Shown: one piece after another, positions 51,030 to 63,899 of the stretch
Layout: the number at the start of each line of letters is the position of its first letter
How positions within the stretch are numbered: position 1 is the first letter of the stretch
DNA from: Saururus chinensis
Taxonomy: Eukaryota > Streptophyta > Magnoliopsida > Piperales > Saururaceae
Direction: 5' to 3'
Assembly (NCBI GenBank): GCA_035235625.1
Contig: CP141141.1
Coordinates: 44,973,719 to 45,037,718 of the forward strand
Length of the DNA: 64,000 nt
Made by a program: the position numbers and the translations under genes
The notes under the pieces: generated by a model
What the model was told of the DNA's origin: nothing
The model's input: the letters and a program-made list of their open reading frames with translations, nothing else
Database searches by the model: none

Positions 51030-51593
51030 GAATGTGGCTATTTAGACCTTACTTTATTTCTTGTGTCCCTCGTATCTTTTTTACCCCAATCTCTTTCATT
51101 AAAATTTCTCACTTATCCCCTATACTTTAAAAAAAATTACCTCACTTCTCCCCCTTTCAATTCTTCTCCGGTAGAACTTTGGTTGTCGGCGGCAGCGCCA
51201 ACACCACCGGTGGCCAAATAGGCCGTGGTTTACAAGCTGTTAGATCTAGCCTGCGTGGCCAGATCTGTGCGTATACTAGATCTAGTGCAGCCAGACTGGC
51301 CGTGCATGCCAAATCTGGCCTATGCACCGGATCTGGCCGTGCATATTTGGCCGCACAGGCTAGCTCAGCCAGTCTGGCGTGCTGCCCATCCTATGCACTA
51401 TATCTTGCCACCGAACTTGTCACCAATGTCAATGTTGTTGTCACCAAAAGAAAAATGAGCGGGGTTTAGTGTAGTGGGGGAAGTATAAGTAAACTGAGAG
51501 GGAAAATATGAGGGAATGAAGTAAAACAAAACCACCTTTTCACTTTGTTTTGGGGGACATAGGGAAAAAAGTGGGGTCTGAATAGCCACATTC
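51030..51593. mobile_element. Non-autonomous Mutator-like element
   Basis: The left terminal repeat GAATGTGGCTATTTAGACC and inverted right terminal repeat GAATGTGGCTATTCAGACC extend with lower similarity for 40 bp or more. The flanks TTTGAGTAA (51021-51029) and TTTAAGTAA (51594-51602) form a 9-bp target duplication with one mismatch, the Mutator hallmark. The core (51180-51400) is GC-rich with repeated GATCTGGCC motifs and no transposase. Confidence 0.82.
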
Positions 51594-51948
51594 TTTAAGT
51601 AAATCGTTCCTCTAGAATTAGCACGTGATCACAATAACACCTTGTAAGCTATTAGGCATAGTATCAATATTCTCAATTGTGCTCCATTCTCATTTATAAC
51701 TTTATGGAAAAACAACATAACTACCCTAATTCAATCTAGTAGATCAAATATTCTAACAAAGAATTCGATATGCTTGCCTATGTCTCCATTTCATGTTAAT
51801 AATAGCAAAAAGAAAAAGTGTGTGGGTACCAAATTTCATGAGTCTATGATCTGTAAGGTCCTTGGTTCACATATTGGTTGAGGTGTAACTACCCCAATTT
51901 GTGTTCCCCTAAATTATGTCTACATGTAAAGCTTAAAAACTTTGCATT

Positions 51949-52159
<211 letters not shown>

Positions 52160-55100
52160 AATTAAGTCAAGTAGTATATTTTTTCAACAATTTAGGGTCG
52201 GCGACATGAATCTTAGGCTTTTATTTTACATAATTTGTTATTATTGTCGGGCTCTTTTATCTTGGCATACAATGATAATACTTTCTTATTTGCTTTTTTA
52301 TAAATGAAAAATACTGATTGCATATCTCCATTGTCTTTTAATTCATATATAATAGATAATTGAGAAGATGAAATTAAATACTTCAAAGTTACATTACCAT
52401 TGTCAGTAAGTCATTCTTTGACTTAAAGCAGCAACTTACCGAATTTCACCAATAAATCAATATTTATCAACTACATCTTTCCACACCTACCTCCCCGTAG
52501 TAATATAAACAAATATTAATCATATCCATTATGAAAATTAAAGGGTGATTAGTTAAAATAAAGCCTTTTAAGCCCTGAACAACTTCTTGAGTATAAAATA
52601 TGAGTTTTTACTGAACACTAAAACTTGCCAGTGAGTCACTGCCGGTCACATCCCACTGGCAACTTTTGATTGCCGCTAATGAATCTACCCCACCGAAACG
52701 ACACCACATTATTTCGGTATTCATTTATTATAATATATATGAGTAATGTGTTTATTTAAAACTTAAGGACAATTTTATTGTAAAATAAGTAATATGACAT
52801 TTGTATTTAAAATCTAAGGAATATGAAATATTAGTTTCTTCAATTAAGTAATATAGAAAAAACTCATCTTCCAATTCTCTATCAAGCTATTACTCATTCT
52901 AGAGCCTTTCCACCAGCAAAACAGTTTTAATTTGCTAGTGGAAAAACTCAAATTAACACATGTCAATAAAAAAGATAACTTGAAGGAAATAATGGCATGG
53001 AGCTGGTGTGTATATACACTCCAAGTGAAGATATCCAGCAGAACCGTTCTATCGCATATCTGTGTATAGGTTTATTTATATTTTAACGTATACACTTCAG
53101 TTAAAACTTAAATTTACCCACATTTAAATACATAAAAACCACTTAAATATGTCAAAACACTAAATAAATTATGAAACGGTTTCACTAATTACTTTTACCT
53201 TAAAAAAGAACCCCCGGCTTCTATGTTTAAAGACCTGTTTAAGAGGCCATTTTTTAATTAAAAAAAACTCTTAGAAGATTTATCTCCTAGGATCAGAGTA
53301 AAAAGAAAATCTCTTAACATATTATAACACTTAAGAAAAACTCTTGTTCTTTCCAAATGGCCTCCCAAACCGGCCCTAACTTTAATAGAAGATCGCTGCT
53401 CCACCATCGTCCTGTTACCTGTCTTCTTCCTTGGCTCCATGCACATAGAAAAGACGCCAGTGGTGAGAACCGACGCGACGGGAAAGTAGAGAGGATGTGA
53501 GACATAATTTATTGCAGGCCCTTTGATGATATCTCGATCGAGTGTAAATTCGAGAAGATAAGAAATATGATTAGAAAAGAAAACTTGCATCGCATAGCTA
53601 GGTCTGTCTTATTTGCAAAATCTTGCAGCCATTGCATTTCTCTTCTACAAAACACACCGTATATGCCACACTTCAAGATTAAAGCCGGGTCCTCCCCCTC
53701 AACTCAACAGTGAGACATCCAACTACCACAACTACGGTTGGCTTGGCCTGCCGCAAGGACATTGCCCAGGGGAAGAGCATTGAAAGACACATTTGTCCTA
53801 TATTGATTAGTTTATTTGTGATGTGCTTCTTGTTATTGTGCATAATATTCTCGTTGTCTCCGACACCAGGTTACAATGATTCTCCCACAGTCCGACCGTT
53901 AAGGACGACTTGATGCATTCCGTGGATAATTACCTTGAGAAGAGGCTTGGACGGCTGAACACATTCGTTAGCACCAAAAAAGATGTGTTTTAACTTGGGA
54001 AAGAGATACAAGGAGAAGATTGATGGAGGCAAAAGAAGCAGAAGAGAAGAGGGCAAGAGTTTGATTGTGGACGAAAAAGAAAGCAGGAACAATGGGGAGA
54101 TGAAGGAAGGAGATGCAGCTTCGCTTTTCTATCCAGCCATTATCTCCCGTAGTTAGTATAACTCTTATGTGATCCTCTTCTACATTGCTTGTTGTGAAAG
54201 TGTTGTCACTGTTAATGTCTTTACCAATAATGAAAATGTTGTTCTGCTTCACCCAACCAGGGCCAGCTGCATATCAACTTACAATTAGAGAAGTGGGTGA
54301 TTTTTGTCACGCTTGTACCTTATAAATGTATCGTTTTATGCAGAATATTTTGTTACTTAAGGTACTCGTGAGTCTTCTTTCCTTTTGGGCACTTTATTGT
54401 TCTCATAAGAGCAACTCCATCCCATATCAGTCATGCTGGATTTCATGTAAACTGATCTAAGCAACTTCACCTCGTCAGTGATTCTCAAGAATTCTGTACT
54501 TTAGACAACATATATGGTGTAAATTTAGATCTCTCTCTCTCTCCCCACTCAAAAAGAAGAAAACTCCATTTCATGAGGGAAGAAACTTACATTGTATGGA
54601 AGAGGAGGCCTTACCAATTAGTAGGATAGCAGCAACTGGTGATACGCGATTTCATAAGAGTGGACTATGTACCAGTAATAAGAATTATCTCTTCTTCTTT
54701 TCTTTCCAAGGAAGCTGAAGAATACCTTTGTCCTGTTCCAGTGTAGAGAGTCTTAACAACCGGATCGCCATTGAACTCCGCCGGTGTTCCATCTGTCATT
54801 CAATATCATAGACTCCTGAACATCTGTACGTAGTTGTGATTTTACTCAGCTATACTTCATCTCTAATAACTATGAGCATCATCTTATTACCAATTAATCC
54901 CCAAGAACTATGAACCTCGTATGATTTTTTTAGAAAGAAAAAAAATGAACCCCATATGTCGCGATATCGTTTAGCTCTCACTCGCAGCATTGATTAACAT
55001 AAAACGTTTTTATCACTGGTTGTTAATGCCATGCACTTGTCAAAAGTGAACATTGATATGAAAGCCCTCTGGCAGACCCCTTACCTCAGCATTTGAATGG

Positions 55101-55301
55101 CGATTTTGCGTGGTCAAATGTTTGGTAGTGATTTAGCAAAAGAAAAAAAAAAGAGTAATGCCATTGTTACGTGAAGATCCACAGGTTAAAATTCTACTTT
55201 ATCATTTTCACATTATTGATGTGCCCGCATCAATAGATAATGAGCAATAGAGTTTTGACGCATAAATCTTCGCGTCATTTAAGCATTTTTTTTTAAAAGT
55301 T
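52160..55301. other. Intergenic DNA with weak coding-like islands
   Basis: Two minus-strand islands could be old exons. One is about 54260-54000 (contains GPGWVKQNNIFIIGKDINSD, after a possible splice acceptor). The other is about 54803-54715 (contains GTPAEFNGDPVVKTLYTGTG, with CAG before and GT-like context after). I do not recognise a family and no complete gene model could be built. The rest shows no feature. Confidence 0.35.
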
Positions 55302-55306
55302 GGTAC

Positions 55307-56327
55307 TGTTATATTTTCGTACTTTTGCCTTATATATGATGAGAAACGTTACTGGAATGTTTATGATCAAATCAAGCAATCAGCTCTGTCCTTAAGACAG
55401 AATTCGCCCTCCCTACTGGTGTTTAGGACTCGTGGACGTCTGCCTCCCAGGATAAGACAATCAACCATATACCGTAGGAACACCTCCAACAAGGTATATG
55501 CAACGAACCACAGTGAGTATGCTAACACAGAGGATAAGACGATCAACCATATACCGTAGGAACACCTCCAACAAGGTATATGCAGCGAACCACAGTGAGT
55601 ATGCTAACACAGAGGATAAGACGATCAACCATATACCGTAGGAACACCTCCAACAAGGTATATGCAGCGAACCACAGTGAGTATGCTAACACAGAGGATA
55701 AGACGATCAACCATATACCGTAGGAACACCTCCAACAAGGTATATGCAGCGAACCACAGTGAGTATGCTAACACAGAACACAGACAGGAAAATCCCAAAT
55801 CGGATTTTTTGCAGAAAGAGTTTTTCATGGTTTTATAGAAAATCCCGTTGAAGACAATCTTAAACCGGACCCATTTTGGTTAATAGAAAACCAAACCAGA
55901 TAGAAAACCGAACCAAATGAATTTGTCCCAAAATATTATCTTGTTGAACCATACCCAACCCGACCGGCCGGCCGAACCGAACCGAGCCGGCCGGACGGCA
56001 GCGCGCGCGCGTGTGGGTTAGCCCACGTAGGTGCATTGGTCCAACATCTCTCTCCCCCACAAAAGTGGGTTGGCCCAAGGGCCTAACATGAAAGGCCAAA
56101 CTAAAGCCTTATATACCAACACCATCACCTTCACGTAGGCGATGTGGGACTATTCACTCCTTCAACTAATTCCCATGTGATATTCTCATTCAATATGAAG
56201 TGGGCTTGGGCTTTCTCTACCAAATGGCCTTGACCCACTTGAGTAATATGGGCTTGACCCACATAACCATTAATATGCCTATCTAAATAATATGGGCTTA
56301 ACCCATTTATAATGCCCACTTCTAACA
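55307..56327 (-). mobile_element. Solo LTR, copia-like, with internal tandem repeat
   Basis: On the minus strand it begins TGTTAGAAGTGGGC and ends ATATAACA. A perfect 5-bp target duplication GGTAC lies at 55302-55306 and 56328-56332. A TATATAA box lies at 56109-56115. It is 1021 bp and has no retroelement genes. The TGTTA...TAACA ends suggest a Ty1/copia LTR, but lineage is not established. Confidence 0.9.
55451..55778 (-). repeat. 82-bp tandem repeat, four copies, inside the LTR
   Basis: Units start with GATAAGAC at 55451, 55533, 55615 and 55697. The last three are essentially identical and the first differs at a few positions. Each contains a short inverted repeat CATATACC...GGTATATG. The array lies downstream of the LTR promoter. 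Confidence 0.95.
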
Positions 56328-56332
56328 GGTAC

Positions 56333-57519
56333 TGACTCAAAAGAAGCATTGACAATCGGGGAAAGAGTGAGTTGATAGATACAAGATGATGCAGCAACTC
56401 AAAAGTAACAACTAATTTCAAAATGGTTTTCGCATTACAAGAACAAAAACGAAGATTACATAAATGAAACAAGCTAGATATCAACCTCTCGTTGAAGATT
56501 CAGCTTCAGCTCAAAACAGAGCTCGAGGGATTTCCTCTTCTGAACAAGTTCTTTCAAAACAATTCCAAAAGTCCCTTATTACAAATGAAAGTCACTATTT
56601 ATACTATTCGTTAGCTAATGAGTAAACTAACAACAAGTATTGAATTACAGACATGATTAAATGGTATTTCTCAAATCAGTTTCATTGTTTAACTCTCAAA
56701 CAAAAGAGATGAGTAACAGATTTAATGGACGCATTAGTTAAACCAAAATGTCGAAGCTGCCTTTTTCATAATTGCAAAATTACCCGTCATACCAACATTA
56801 CAACTACCGGTCCATTAGTAGTTACCCAAAATACCCTTACATTGTAATAAAACTTCGACATCTGTTTGAAGAAATGTCTAAACCAATTATGTCTGCTGCC
56901 TGTTTCTGAATTGAACTAACTGTTAAATTTGTTCCTGCATCACAAGATCCTTTATTTTCCAACTATATCATAAAAATGATTCTTATATGCCATTTACTGT
57001 GAACAAGCTACAATTTAGCTGTATTTCACAAGGCTTTATCCATGTCATGAGCACTTCATTGCACCCAAGCCAAGAAACTTGGTTTCCTAGAAATTTCTTG
57101 TCCTCTTTGTCAAGTGTCCTTCCTTCTCCCCTGGTTTGACCAGCCGGCCTAGCACAAGCCCTCCAATATGATTCAAAAGTAATTGTCAATATTGGCTCCA
57201 ATCTGTATCCGGCACCTGAATGTATATTGTACACTAAAAAACAATCGATGAATGACTTCACTATTTCGATGTTCGGTCAATGAAGTTTTTCTATTTCGAT
57301 GCTCGGTCAATGAAGTTTTTCATTGGCCGATGGTCCACATCTTCGTCTTGGGGGTCACCGTAACAGAGAAAACGCGTTGAAGTTTATAATGATGAGTGTC
57401 GTTCCTCTTCCTTCAACCTACCATTGCTTGCCATCTTCCTTTGATGTTTTTTATTCTGTTCTCTGTTCCTGTCTTTGACAACATGAAACACGCAAATAAG
57501 CTGCTTCTACCCCAATCTC
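56333..57519. other. Intergenic DNA upstream of the second J-protein gene
   Basis: No gene was found. A 30-bp direct duplication occurs at 57261-57290 and 57291-57320 (CTATTTCGATGYTCGGTCAA). Confidence 0.5.
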
Positions 57520-57526
57520 TATATAT
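57520..57526 (+). promoter_or_regulatory. Putative TATA box of the second J-protein gene
   Basis: TATATAT about 85 bp before the preferred ATG at 57610, a plausible plant promoter spacing for a short leader. Confidence 0.45.
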
Positions 57527-57609
57527 TCTTCCGCACTTTGAATGGTTTTTCTAAGTATACTCATTGTCAGCTATACCTACCATCTTCTCTGCATCTGACT
57601 CAGAGAAAC

Positions 57610-58113
57610 ATGAATGCCTGTCTCAATTCTAGCTTGAGCAGCAATTGCACGTATGGGCTATGCCCTCTCCCCATGCCTGAGAGACAACATTACAAGCGCA
57701 GCAGCATTTCATGCAAGGCTACCACGTTAGGAAGGACAGGCAACTTGTACAAAGTTCTGTCACTCGAGTCGGAAAATGTGGGGTTTGACGAGATAAAGAA
57801 GGCCTACAGAGCCATGGCTCTTCAATACCACCCTGATGTATGTCCTCCATCCAGAAAGGAAGACTTCACACAGATGTTTGTGGAGGTAAACAACGCTTAC
57901 AGGACCCTATCAGATCCAGTCCTGCGCAAGAATTACGACTATGAATTGAGCTTCAGCTCGCTGGGAAGGAGCTATGATGGATCTTGCAGAATGGGGTTAG
58001 GGAAGGAAAGATGGGAAAGGCAGCTCTGCAAACTGAAGAAAATGTCGGAAGGTCGAATGAGGCGAAAAGAAGAGGCATCATGGGGCCATCGGATGAGGAG
58101 CTCAAGAAAGTAG
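57610..58113 (+). CDS. Small J-domain cochaperone, DnaJ20-like paralogue
   Basis: Single-exon frame of 167 residues from the in-frame ATG at 57610; upstream in-frame sequence to 57538 has no ATG. The J domain spans about residues 45-110 with HPD at 74-76 (YHPDVCPPSRKED) and LSDPVLRKNYD. The block NLYKVLSLESENVGFDEIKK is identical to that of the gene at 48035. Residues 1-36 look like a plastid transit peptide ending near ISCKA, a motif shared with the paralogue (MSCKA). The tail is basic. The pair probably arose by local duplication about 9.5 kb apart. Expected role: Hsp70 cochaperone in plastids. No lesion was seen. Confidence 0.9.
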   Translation: MNACLNSSLSSNCTYGLCPLPMPERQHYKRSSISCKATTLGRTGNLYKVLSLESENVGFDEIKKAYRAMALQYHPDVCPPSRKEDFTQMFVEVNNAYRTLSDPVLRKNYDYELSFSSLGRSYDGSCRMGLGKERWERQLCKLKKMSEGRMRRKEEASWGHRMRSSRK

Positions 58114-58611
58114 CTGGCCGATTCTATCAGTTGGCTTGCGTCGCTTTGCCTCTATGTTTATACTCGTTCATTCTTCGGTTCAATTTGGCCTGTAACAATT
58201 CAGTTTTTTGCACAATGGCAAAAAAGATGAGATATGTCTCCATCCATTGTCTCATTCCCACCAGTCGTGTTTTTGGCAACCATTTATTATAAAAGTTCAA
58301 AGCTGTGATATGGGCATAGTTCAGAATGAGAACTAAAAATAAAAGGAAAAGAGTGATATGTAGACGCTAGTATTCACTTGGGGAGACATGTTGGAGCCCC
58401 AGTGTCGTGGGGTCCTCCCATCCATGCTGCGATTGACATTTTCATGAGTGGAAGATTGCACAATCACTACTAATCTTACTTTATTCAACTTGAATTTCAA
58501 GTCTCCATCATCCAACTAATAGACCGGTATTCCACTCATAAAATTGGAAAATATACAAAAAAATCTCAGTTAATTTACAACATGATTATATCAATTTGAA
58601 CTCAGTATACA

Positions 58612-61600
58612 TTACTTACCAATACAAAATTTACTAAAGATGTTTGATAACACTTCTTCGGATATGTCCGCGCCACTAATCTGGCCAAGTGCCAGTGCTG
58701 CTTCCCTTAAATCAATTGTCCAAAAATCCAACGGCAATTTTTCAGCTATGGAGCTCTCCAACCTCGACAATGCTTCACGGGTGCGAAGAAGCTGCTCAAA
58801 TTGTCTCTGACGTTAAAAAAATACATAAAAAACAAAAACGTAAGGCCCATGAATGTGCAATTGAAAACAGAATAAGAAAACAGTCGCACATATAACTGCT
58901 TGCATGTAAAAGCCCAGGTTGAACATAGAGAAGCAAAGCCCGAAATGTATTAAAGGCCAGGTAAAGAAAAATGATCTCCATGGAATATTTTACCACCATT
59001 CTGATGCCTCCATCCAGCCTTCTTTCCGAATATATTGACCCCATTTAATTCAACGGTTTACATGCAAGGAACTCATACAATAGAATGGAGCCAAGACTCC
59101 GGGAACGTGAAGACTTCAATTCAACATACAGCTTTAACTCACTAATTCCGCCGCCCTCATGGGACACTGTGGAGCCTATAGTCAAGGTCAGTTTGCAAGC
59201 CGGTACTTCCCATGGTTTTAACCGTTCAATTTTTCAGTGCACCAGAATGATTCAGTGATTATAGCTATCACAGAAAGACGTTAATATGAGGTTTTCATTG
59301 TCTGATTCAACCTTTCATGGATCAATAAACAATTTTTGAACCATGACATCCTTCAAACTGGCATTAATTTGTTTGCAAAGTTCTTGACCAAAAGATGACG
59401 GCATCAACGGGTCTAGGCTTTGGCCTTTTTACCTGAGTTACGGAACATACAAATTGGAGTACTATACCTGGTTTATAGTCCACCTTCGACCACCTGTCAT
59501 AATTTGATTAAGGCCTATGATTTCCAGAATGGCTGACTCCACTTCTTCAATTCCTTGTCCAGTGACAGCACATGTGTGGACAAACCTATCAAAAGTACTG
59601 ATAATTGTCTCAGGTACTTTTGTGGATTCCTTGTCCAGATATGGTACACAGTCGATCTTATTAATTACAAGGATTAATGGTGTGGGCCTATCAGCAGATT
59701 TCTGTAAAAACAATGCACATTAGAAACACTCCATCAACAGTAATAAGTTCGTAGATGTGGAATGTACTACTGCCACTGAGCATCAAAATCAGATTACGAC
59801 CTGATTGGCTTGAATCCGCTCAAAGAGTAGGGTATCATCAGATGTCCACCCGTCAAGGGCACTTATTGTGAGAATAATTACATCAGCACCCATTGCTACA
59901 GCTTCAGATCTCTGCACACCTGAAAAAAAATTTAGTACATTCGTCTAAAAGGAAAAAACAATAATTCATGACCAAAGAATTATGAAATGAAACCAAGTGA
60001 TCATTTTTCTTGACCATTTACACCCTCTCTGGAAAGAAGAAAGGCAAGTGGATCTAAGAAACAAGCTCAAACTAATTCTAATTGAACAAGACAGCATTCA
60101 GAATAAAATTACAGCCTATGATAGGACCGAATGGACGACGATGACAATGACAATGACGCCAATGCCGACAATGACAACAACAATGATTTTTGGAAGTCTA
60201 CTAGCTATATCAATGAAAGCTAGCAAAAAGTTGAACAGATAAAACTCACCAATCCTTTCCACCACATCATCAGTTTCCCTGATACCAGCAGTATCAAGAA
60301 GTGTGACAGGAATTCCATGAACAGTCACACTTGCTTCAACCACATCTCTGGTTGTCCCAGCAACATCTGTGACAATAGCCCTCTCACTCTGCATGCTAGA
60401 AACAATGATAGAAGTCAATTATAAAATAATGGAACCAATCAACTTATATTTTCAAGTCAATTAAACCCTACTTTGCTCCATGCATTAAGAATGCTTGATT
60501 TTCCGACATTTGGTCTTCCAAGAATTGCTATCTGCAAAAGTTTAAGGTAATAATTTTAGGAGGAAGATACACCAGTCATAGATACAGGGAACATGAACGT
60601 ATATAAAAGAAATGATGCATGGGGCCTTCCACATTTTCTTTAAACAATTTATAAAAAATGATACCTGTAATCCTGACTGCAGAATCCTATCATAATCAGC
60701 TGTATCTAGTGCCTTCTGTAAATCTCGATACATAGAATGTATTTTTTCTGTCAATATTTTAAAGTCTAGTGGCGGCATTTCATCATCAAAATCTAGACGA
60801 GCTTCTATCTCAGCGAGCAATTCAATGCACTGTTTTCTCAGCGAGTTGACCATAGCAGAAAAGCCTCCCTATGACACAATTATGTTTATGGAGCGTAATC
60901 AGATTTCTATTATAACAGCTATATTAACAAAGCACACCAAAATTGCTCCAATTATGGAAAGTACTTTTAAGTTTCTAAATGACAGCTTTCATGGTCAACA
61001 ACAGGTAACATTGACCAAAATGGGGCTCAATGTTCAAAAGTCCATATAAAAGACAAAAATTGTAGACCACTCCCTCTCCATATCCATGACAAATATTTAT
61101 AACACAATATAATCCTTCACGCTCAAGTACTTCTTCCTCATCTGATCTAGTATTAACCTAAATAGAGAAGAACTACCAGAGAATGATGGGTTGAAATTCT
61201 GCTTCAATTATCAATACAAACGAAGAAATAAGTAAAGATGTTGCTCATAGCTTTAGTGATGGGTGGTTGAAGTGGAAAGCAACTTCAGGGGTACATTGCA
61301 TTAAGTGCATACCCAATAATTGAAAAGGTCAAACTTTGTAGGACGACAATGAGCCTACAATGTTATACAGTGCAGAATGTTGTGCAACAAAGAAAAGCAT
61401 TATTGATAAGATACGTGTTGTAGATATGAGAGTGTTAAGACGGATGAGTAGGAAATTGATTAAGGATTTTATTAGAAATTACCATATTACAGAGATCATA
61501 AGGCATCCCCAATTAGTGATAAGCGGAGAGAAAATCGAATTAAGATTGTTCAGCCGTGTTCTCAACGAGACCAAGAACAACTCCAGTAAGGAGACATTAT

Positions 61601-63181
61601 TAAAAGAAAAAGTGGACAACCTGAGATGTTTTGAATGTAGAAATGGTAATTGATAGGGCCAATTGATGGAGCAGAATCTGTGTCGGGGACCCCATACAAA
61701 TGGGATAGTTTGTTGTTGATGATAATGAAGAGCTTAGGACCACAAGATTTAGCATAACTATGAGGTCCAACCTTATAATGGTGTAGAATAGAAACTGGTT
61801 TTTACAAATGAGAAACACAACATGCCTGTATTCCTGCTAGTGCAGCATCAGCTGCCACCGTTGTTTTTGCTGAAACTAGCCTTCCAACATTTTCTGCTTG
61901 TGAGAGGTCCAATCTCCCATTTAGAAAAGCGCGCAATGTGAACTCTCCTGGTAAATGACATAAGTGACACTCTATCAAATCAGACATACAGCGGAAAAAC
62001 CATAGATGATTGTAAGAAACTCACGTATCCTACTAGTCCAACAAGTAACTTCAGTATCAAACCGACAATACCCACGGACGAGCGCACACACACAAACTCA
62101 CCAGGTTCGGCAAGCCTGGCCCCAGCTTCTAGACAAGCTCTTAATACTCGGTGAAGACAAACATCATTGCCGTGACATTGTAACTCAACAACGTCCTCTC
62201 TGGTGTAGGATCGAGGTGCCAACATGGGTATTGCCAATACCTAGACAAACATATATGAAGATCATAAAAAAAAGAGCACAAACAATTGCCAAACAGAGAA
62301 AAGTGCATTTTATTAGAAAAAAACATTTTTCAGAGACAAATTATCAAATATTTCAGGGAGCGGCGCGGAGCAGCTGGGAATTGGGATCCATATTCTGCAA
62401 TTATAGCGAAACAGAACAATAGAACCAGAAAACATTGCCCACCTTTTAGGAGCCTTTTTTTTTTCTACACAATGCTAGTTACTCTTGATACTTTTAATGC
62501 ATTGCGTCGGTAGCAAGTCATAAACACCCAAAGCAAATATACATTAACAAAATCCTCAATAATTATAAACTTCAAACTGGCGTTCAACTACGATAGAACA
62601 CTACCTACAACAATAGAAAAGAAGAAAATGAATCATCACCTCGTCCACGACGTTTCCGTCAAGGTCGGAGACCAGACCGTACTCGACAAAGTGGCTCCTG
62701 GGCTTCCAGGAAGGCAAAGGCGCATCCTTTTCCCTCCTCCCCCTAGCGGGCCGAAACACCCGTGCAGCGACATCCACCGCCGACGGGCCTGACAGACGGA
62801 CGATGCCCACGGCCGCTGGCGGGCCGCCCAAGGAAGTGACTATCGCGGCAATGGTGCTCGTGCCCAAGCCATTCCCCGACTTGGCGGGGCCCTGATTCGG
62901 CGCCGATACTCGCTCATCCTTGGGAAGAAGTAGAATCTTTTCTGCACAATTTAAAAAGAAAAATCAGGAAGAGACAGCAAATGAACGACGCCACACTCGA
63001 AACCAAATAAATGCATAAAGCACGAGACTAGAGCAGGTAATGTAGTACCTGGGAGATGGGGTTTTGCGGCTAGGGTTTTGTGGCGGGGGAGGAGCCTGGT
63101 ACGGCTTGGAAGGTGGGGGAAGAGAGAAAATTTGGTGGCGGAACAGAACGAGGTGAGGAGATGATGGAAGACGAGAGGCAT
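58612..63181 (-). CDS. tRNA modification GTPase MnmE, organellar
   Basis: MnmE with MnmG installs the aminomethyl-type modification on wobble uridine of organellar tRNAs, using GTP and folate. Ten exons join in frame to 548 residues: 63181-63049, 62941-62640, 62240-62102, 61947-61826, 60868-60665, 60531-60472, 60388-60250, 59919-59801, 59701-59468, 58806-58612. Residues 1-44 form a basic targeting leader. The MnmE N-terminal domain follows ([34 protein letters not shown]). G motifs are GRPNVGKS (305-312), GTTRD (about 331), DTAGIR (352-357) and NKID (419-422). The C-terminal FCIGK cysteine motif is present. Intron 4 would use a GC donor (CAG|GCATGT), the only non-GT donor; it also holds a LINE remnant. 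A Mutator-like insertion begins about 100 bp upstream of the ATG. Confidence 0.93.
61340..61735 (+). mobile_element. LINE 3'-end remnant in MnmE intron 4
   Basis: The plus strand encodes the C-terminal tail seen in plant LINE reverse transcriptases: a [12 protein letters not shown] segment, then DMRVLRRMS and further decayed positions. It is followed by CCCATACAAATGGGATAGTT and a TTGTTGTTGATGATG-type 3' tail. It is antisense to MnmE and 5'-truncated, as is usual for LINE insertions. Confidence 0.7.
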
Positions 63182-63283
63182 TTTTCCTTCTCTCGTCTCC
63201 GGCGTCGCAGCTGGAGCTCAAATCCCCTACTCGCTTTCCCACTCATCCCCCGAGAGAGCCTACGAGAATCTCATTTAAAGGAA
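63182..63283 (-). promoter_or_regulatory. Short upstream region of MnmE
   Basis: Only about 100 bp lies between the start codon and the terminal repeat of the Mutator-like element. It should hold the 5' leader; no TATA box could be assigned. Confidence 0.4.
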
Positions 63284-63899
63284 GAAACTAGCTATTCAAA
63301 TCCTATTTTCTTTCCCGTCTGTCCCTTTTTTTTACCTTATTAATTTTTATTAAAAAAATTTATTTATTTATTTATTTATTTATTATTTTGTTACTGGTAC
63401 CCCTTTTTCAACAACGGTATTGATGCCAATGACCTTTATAATGAGCAACCGTAATAATTAGTCACGGCCGTACTAACCATTGGTGGTCAAACCCAGACTA
63501 GCTACTTGTGCGACCGGCATTGCTGGAGCAGTCAATGTCTACAGCCACATCTAGCCATAGCCGCTAGAGCAGTCATCGGCCATGGCCTTTGGCCGCTAAA
63601 ATAGCTGGTCAACAGCTAGATTTGGTTGCTGGCTAATTGCTTATACAACGGGCGGCTATGATTAAATCTGGTCGTAGCTTCTGGTCATTAGCTACCGGAC
63701 TAGTTGTCCAATGTGTCGTCTAAGTCAAAATTGTCGACAAAAATTAAAAAAAAAATTAAAATAAAGATAGAGTTTATAGTAGGGAAAGGAAGAAGAGCAA
63801 AGTGAAAGGTGAAACCTGAGGAATAAAATAAAAAAAATTTACTTTTTACACTTTTTTAGAAGACATTGGAAAAAAACCCAGGTTTAAATAGCATCGTTG
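63284..63899. mobile_element. Probable Mutator-like element near the MnmE start
   Basis: The left end GAAACTAGCTATTCAAATCC and the inverted right end (GCTATTTAAACC preceded by CAACGAT) resemble the termini of the 51030-51593 element. Shared features are the GCTATT motif, a pyrimidine-rich continuation with GTCC, and a GC-rich core with GGCC/CTGG motifs at 63440-63720. A (TTTA)n tract lies at 63356-63388. No convincing 9-bp target duplication was found. Confidence 0.55.

Noticed and set aside
55451..55778. CRISPR-like regular repeats
   Set aside because: Units are contiguous 82-bp tandem copies without unique spacers, inside a plant LTR.
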